Origin: Taibaiella helva
GTDB taxonomy: Bacteria > Bacteroidota > Bacteroidia > Chitinophagales > Chitinophagaceae
Reading direction: 5' to 3'
DNA: 64,000 nucleotides
Assembly: GCF_003545695.1 (NCBI RefSeq)
Contig: NZ_QUZZ01000002.1
Location: forward strand, 534,731-598,730
Numbering within the stretch: position 1 is the stretch's first letter; each line of letters begins with the position of its first letter. Shown piece by piece: positions 61,373 to 64,000 of this stretch. The translations under genes were made by a program, and so were the position numbers. Under the pieces are notes generated by a model. It made no database searches and was not told where the DNA came from. It was given only the letters and a program-made list of their open reading frames with translations.

Positions 61373-61859
61373 ATTCTGCGCATGAATGATATATGGATAT
61401 TTATGAATATTTATAAGAGTGAGCAATCATTTGCAAAATAGACTCGATTCTTCATCTGTTTTTCCCAAGCTATAGCTCGTTTATAATACAGATAAACCTA
61501 GTCGGACGAATCTGCCATCTAGCAATAGGTATCGAAACACTACGCAAATGTTGAAGCAAGATATACCATTAGACGTTAGATATTCAATAGAGCTGGTTGG
61601 CCGGCGTTTCCCATGAAGCCTGTACTATTATAAAGACATCGGAAAAGAGATTTACACTATTAACCGGGAATAGTGCAGCTCATTCCTTATAAGTTGCTTG
61701 TAACGGAAACAAAGTGCTCGAAAACTCGGCATACTTTCACATAACAGATTGCAACCTTTATCTAATATTCATTGTTATCGGCTAATATAAAGCATAATGC
61801 TCACAGAGATAACAGGCTCTATGCTGAGAATCTAAATCACTTAATAAATCAATAATCTA
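61373..61859. other. Non-coding stretch upstream of DUF892 copy 3
   Basis: 487 bp with no supported gene and no promoter box I can name. A short frame near 61548-61619 has protein-like text but stops early. Confidence 0.4.
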
Positions 61860-62432
61860 ATGCCAACAAAAACACAAACAGGAAGAGTGAAGCAACAACG
61901 AAAGAAAGAGCTTATAGTCCATGGAAACAGCCAGCTTGAAAAGTATTTTTACGATGCCCTGAAAGATATTTACTGGGCGGAAAAGCAATTGACGAAAACA
62001 TTGCCCAAGATGAAAAAGGCTGCTACTACAGACGAACTACAAGCCGCGATAGATGAACATCTGATGCAAACAAAGCAGCAGGTAAACCGATTGGAAGAGG
62101 TGTTTGGCTTATTAGGCAAAAAAATTCAGGCAAAGAAGTGTGAAGCGATGGAAGGGTTGATCAAGGAGGGAGAATCGATAATCGAGGAAACAGAAAAAGG
62201 CAGTATGACCAGGGATGTAGGCATTATCATGGCGGCTCAGAAGGTGGAGCATTATGAGATTGCCACCTATGGTGGACTGATTCAACTCGCAAAAACGATG
62301 GGGCAATTTAATGTTGCTGATCTTTTACAACAAACGCTGAACGAAGAAAAGCAAACAGATAATGAGCTTACTAAAATCGCTGAAAACAATATAAATTGGA
62401 AAGCTGAACAGAAAATAGACGAGGAAGAGTAA
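61860..62432 (+). CDS. DUF892 ferritin-like protein, copy 3
   Basis: A 190-residue DUF892/YciF-like protein: YFYDALKDIYWAEKQLTKTLPKM, KKCEAMEGLIKEGESIIEE, IIMAAQKVEHYEIATYGGLIQ and NEEKQTDNELTKIAENNI, with the same conserved Glu/His as copies 1 and 2. Its codon use is AT-rich like the surrounding accessory DNA, unlike the other two copies, so it was probably acquired separately. A clean terminator follows. Confidence 0.88.
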   Translation: MPTKTQTGRVKQQRKKELIVHGNSQLEKYFYDALKDIYWAEKQLTKTLPKMKKAATTDELQAAIDEHLMQTKQQVNRLEEVFGLLGKKIQAKKCEAMEGLIKEGESIIEETEKGSMTRDVGIIMAAQKVEHYEIATYGGLIQLAKTMGQFNVADLLQQTLNEEKQTDNELTKIAENNINWKAEQKIDEEE

Positions 62433-62472
62433 TAATTGTGCTAGCCCTATATTATGCTTGAAAAGCATATGG

Positions 62473-62502
62473 AAGCCCGGAAATACTTATATTTCCGGGC
62501 TT
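62473..62502 (+). terminator. Terminator of DUF892 copy 3
   Basis: Perfect 13-bp stem AAGCCCGGAAATA (62473-62485) with 62490-62502, loop CTTA, then TTATTCTTTA. Confidence 0.85.
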
Positions 62503-62511
62503 ATTCTTTAA

Positions 62512-62849
62512 TTATCTTCTGTCGCTGGTCAAGCTGTTGTTTCCGTATACTACCCAGATGACATTATGTTACAAGCCAACGGAACACGGTATCTATATTT
62601 AAGTCAAACGAAAGATAATGTAGCCTCAGCTTATGCAGCTGATACAAAGGTCGCTATTGAATTTGCTATAATAGCTGCCTTGGGCAAGTGATTTGTGGTC
62701 GAACTCCTGTCTATCAAAAATTGCGAACTAATGATGGGACCGATAGAATAATAATTTACAAGGTAGGTAGCGTTGACATTTCAGATTATAAGAAAAAGGC
62801 AGGGGATACACCTGCCTTCTCTTATCTATATATCGGCCATAACAACTAA
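62512..62849 (+). pseudogene. Frameshifted, 5'-truncated gene of unknown family
   Basis: A frame without a start (62512-62691) reads AGQAVVSVYYPDDIMLQANG, TRYLYLSQTKDNVASAYAAD and AIEFAIIAALG. The next frame continues with QVICGRTPVYQKLRTNDGTD, IIIYKVGSVDISDYKKKAGD and SYLYIGHNN to a stop at 62849. Both pieces look like real protein and join with one base shift near 62685. I cannot name the family. The end (PAFSYLYIGHNN) resembles a second short frame at 63884-63969 (PVFSYSYMGHRS). Confidence 0.45.
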
Positions 62850-62884
62850 AGATCATTATCGCTTTTCCGGCATACCCTTTTTAA
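62791..62884. repeat. Duplicated hairpin segment, copy A
   Basis: It holds hairpin AAGGCAGG (62796-62803) with CCTGCCTT (62811-62818), then a shared downstream sequence (TCTCTTAT...ATATAT...GGCCATA...CATACC). Copy B is at 63911-64000. On the minus strand the hairpin plus TTTTTC would terminate the small gene ending at 62856. Confidence 0.6.
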
Positions 62885-63056
62885 TAAAAGGGTAAGGATC
62901 GAATATGCGACTACGGATCATGACAACATTGTAAATGATCCAAAGCATAAGAGTAATAATAAAAAGGAGAATAAATTTCCAGCATCTACCGAAGCGAGCC
63001 ACCCGACCGGACAGCTTTTGTCCCTGGATTAGATTTCGGCGGGAGGATGCAACAGG
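62856..63056 (-). pseudogene. Short DUF1003-like membrane gene or remnant
   Basis: The minus-strand frame reads NLIQGQKLSGRVARFGRCWKF, a helix (ILLFIITLMLWIIYNVVMI), FDPYPFIKKGMPEKR and a stop at 62856. The order R-V-A-x-F-G-x-W-x-F, one helix ending before FDPYPF matches the middle of DUF1003 proteins; the second helix that normally follows FDPYPF is replaced by a short basic tail. A GTG at 63002 could start a 48-residue protein. Probably truncated. Confidence 0.45.
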
Positions 63057-63060
63057 TTAT

Positions 63061-63162
63061 TCAAGATGAACCCTCCTGGATGATTTCATCCATTATTTTG
63101 TGTAATTTATCCAGGAAACCCTACTCCTCTAAAGATACCTGATCAAAGAGTTCAGCCTTCAT
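63061..63162 (-). pseudogene. Small gene with an internal stop
   Basis: From ATG 63162 the frame reads MKAELFDQVSLEE, TAG, GFLDKLHKIMDEIIQEGSS and TGA at 63061, just before the DUF1003-like frame. Text on both sides of the TAG looks like one helical protein. Too short to identify. Confidence 0.3.
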
Positions 63163-63363
63163 AATAATTCCCTACAAATACGTTATTATAGGTATGACAA
63201 ACGTAAGCAAGAGATATATAAGGACGAATATGTAGAATAAAGGTGAAGACTCAAATTTATGATTGATTTGGAAAAAATGTTTTGTCATCATTAATCGTTT
63301 GGAGTGAAAGAAAGCTTCATTCGTAAATCCATTTGTGTATACTTCCCTAAGATTCTCTGACAG

Positions 63364-63582
63364 CTATTTATATTTATCAGGTACTCTCTTCGACATCCGT
63401 ACACAACCACCTTCAATATGCCTCTCATATCCATCGTTGATTATACAAGAATATTTATCGTCCTGCGTTACTTTGCTGGAAAACACGACTCTGTTGCCAT
63501 TGGCTTCTACAAGTGCCACTTCGGAATTTAATGATTGTTCTGCGGCGATGATAGCTTCAAATAGGGTTGTGAAAGATTGCAT
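63364..63582 (-). CDS. Small hypothetical protein
   Basis: A 72-residue frame: MQSFTTLFEAIIAAEQSLNSEVALVEANGNRVVFSSKV, DDKYSCIINDGYERHIEGG and a basic end (motifs AAEQSLNSEVALVEANGNRV). Composition and the beta-like pattern look genuine, but I recognise no family. ATG 63582 is chosen; an upstream in-frame ATG at 63615 adds 11 residues. Confidence 0.45.
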   Translation of the reverse strand: MQSFTTLFEAIIAAEQSLNSEVALVEANGNRVVFSSKVTQDDKYSCIINDGYERHIEGGCVRMSKRVPDKYK

Positions 63583-63910
63583 AGTAAAAGGTTTGGTGGT
63601 AAAACGTAAAAACATGATAATGTACCAGATATGTTGATGTGCTCGGAAAGACCAGTAAAATCAGCAAGGGACTACACTATAGGCAACAAAAAGCAGACAG
63701 TATAGCACTCTCTACTTTCTTTTTGCCCTAATTTCGCCGCCTACTGCAGAAAGTTAGGTTTAGCCCTAAGCGAATCCATCCAAAACGCTTTCGAGGCGTA
63801 GAATCTGCTACTTCCAAAGCACCATTTTTCTTATCCGCTTGTTTGAAGATATATTTCCGAGGATAATCAAAGTGAGGTACAATAATGGGAATCGTGTTAA
63901 ATTGGGCAAT
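63583..63910. other. Mostly non-coding stretch
   Basis: 328 bp. A minus-strand open frame from 63942 to 63728 has protein-like text (HFDYPRKYIFKQADKKNGAL) but no start and it overlaps the repeat, so I do not call it. Otherwise nothing seen. Confidence 0.35.
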
Positions 63911-64000
63911 AAAAAAAGACAGGATAGTACCTGTCTTCTCTTATTCATATATGGGCCATAGGAGCTAAAATCACAGTGCCTTTTCTGGCATACCTTTTTT
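63911..64000. repeat. Duplicated hairpin segment, copy B
   Basis: Hairpin AAGACAGG (63916-63923) with CCTGTCTT (63930-63937) and the same downstream sequence as copy A. The stem differs from copy A by one base pair changed on both strands (G-C to A-T). On the minus strand the segment ends in a reading frame KKGMPEKAL (stop 63971-63973), like KKGMPEKR of copy A, and runs off the window. Confidence 0.6.

Noticed and set aside
63728..63942. A minus-strand open frame with text such as HFDYPRKYIFKQADKKNG
   Set aside because: No start codon, overlaps the duplicated hairpin and ends in an unlikely run of Arg; may be debris.
54860..64000. CRISPR array or complete defence island
   Set aside because: No spaced identical repeats and no cas, restriction or toxin-antitoxin genes were recognised; only the AbiV-like gene suggests defence.

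Overview
The window reads as a chromosome segment of a Bacteroidota bacterium, most likely of the Chitinophagaceae type. Evidence: exact matches to the Bacteroidota vegetative promoter box TAnnTTTG in front of several genes; a gliding/T9SS-type secreted protein at the left edge; families typical of the phylum (DUF892, DUF4142, DUF2975, DUF1348, DUF4919, an ABC-permease/M1 peptidase fusion); and a Bacteroidota-type GAFTDA sigma-54 activator. Bases 1-54.6 kb are moderately GC-rich. From about 54.9 kb onward the DNA is clearly AT-richer and carries mobile and broken genes.

Layout. 1-2.2 kb: partial secreted protein, MFS exporter and its ArsR regulator with a clear operator. 2.3-17.6 kb: a cluster of stress-type genes (CinA-C, DUF6766, two SDRs, two DUF892 ferritin-like proteins, FAD/Rieske oxidoreductase, DUF4142 lipoprotein, SPW protein, KGG-repeat disordered protein, dodecin). 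Among them lie a LuxR-type response regulator, a cytosolic histidine kinase and a sigma-54 activator. Several of the stress genes are preceded by -24/-12 (GG-N10-GC) promoter-like sites, so the cluster may be a local sigma-54 regulon. 17.8-35.2 kb: a compact alpha-glucan/trehalose locus: glgX-treZ-treY::malQ rightward, convergent with glgE-treS::mak-glgB, then otsA. It encodes glycogen branching and debranching, TreYZ, TreS/maltokinase/GlgE, and trehalose-6-phosphate synthase.

35.3-54.6 kb: ABC ATPase plus ABC-permease/M1 aminopeptidase, an XRE/DUF2975 pair, small enzymes and regulators, a frameshifted GNAT gene, a TPR histidine kinase with LuxR response regulator, an HxlR/SDR divergent pair, Crp, NTF2-like proteins and DUF4919. 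Two REP-like palindromes with a shared GAGCGnAGTCGAA core and an orphan promoter-terminator unit (possible small RNA) lie in the gaps.

54.8 kb to end: tRNA-Lys(TTT) marks the left edge of a low-GC accessory region. It holds a decayed tyrosine integrase, an AbiV-like HEPN abortive-infection protein, a serine recombinase with a small partner, an unknown 285-aa protein, fragments of TolC and MCE/MlaD genes, an intact fatty-acid desaturase and a third DUF892 gene. It ends in a zone of broken small genes with a duplicated hairpin-bearing 3' segment.

All calls come from reading sequence and protein motifs by eye. Family names are recognitions, not database hits.
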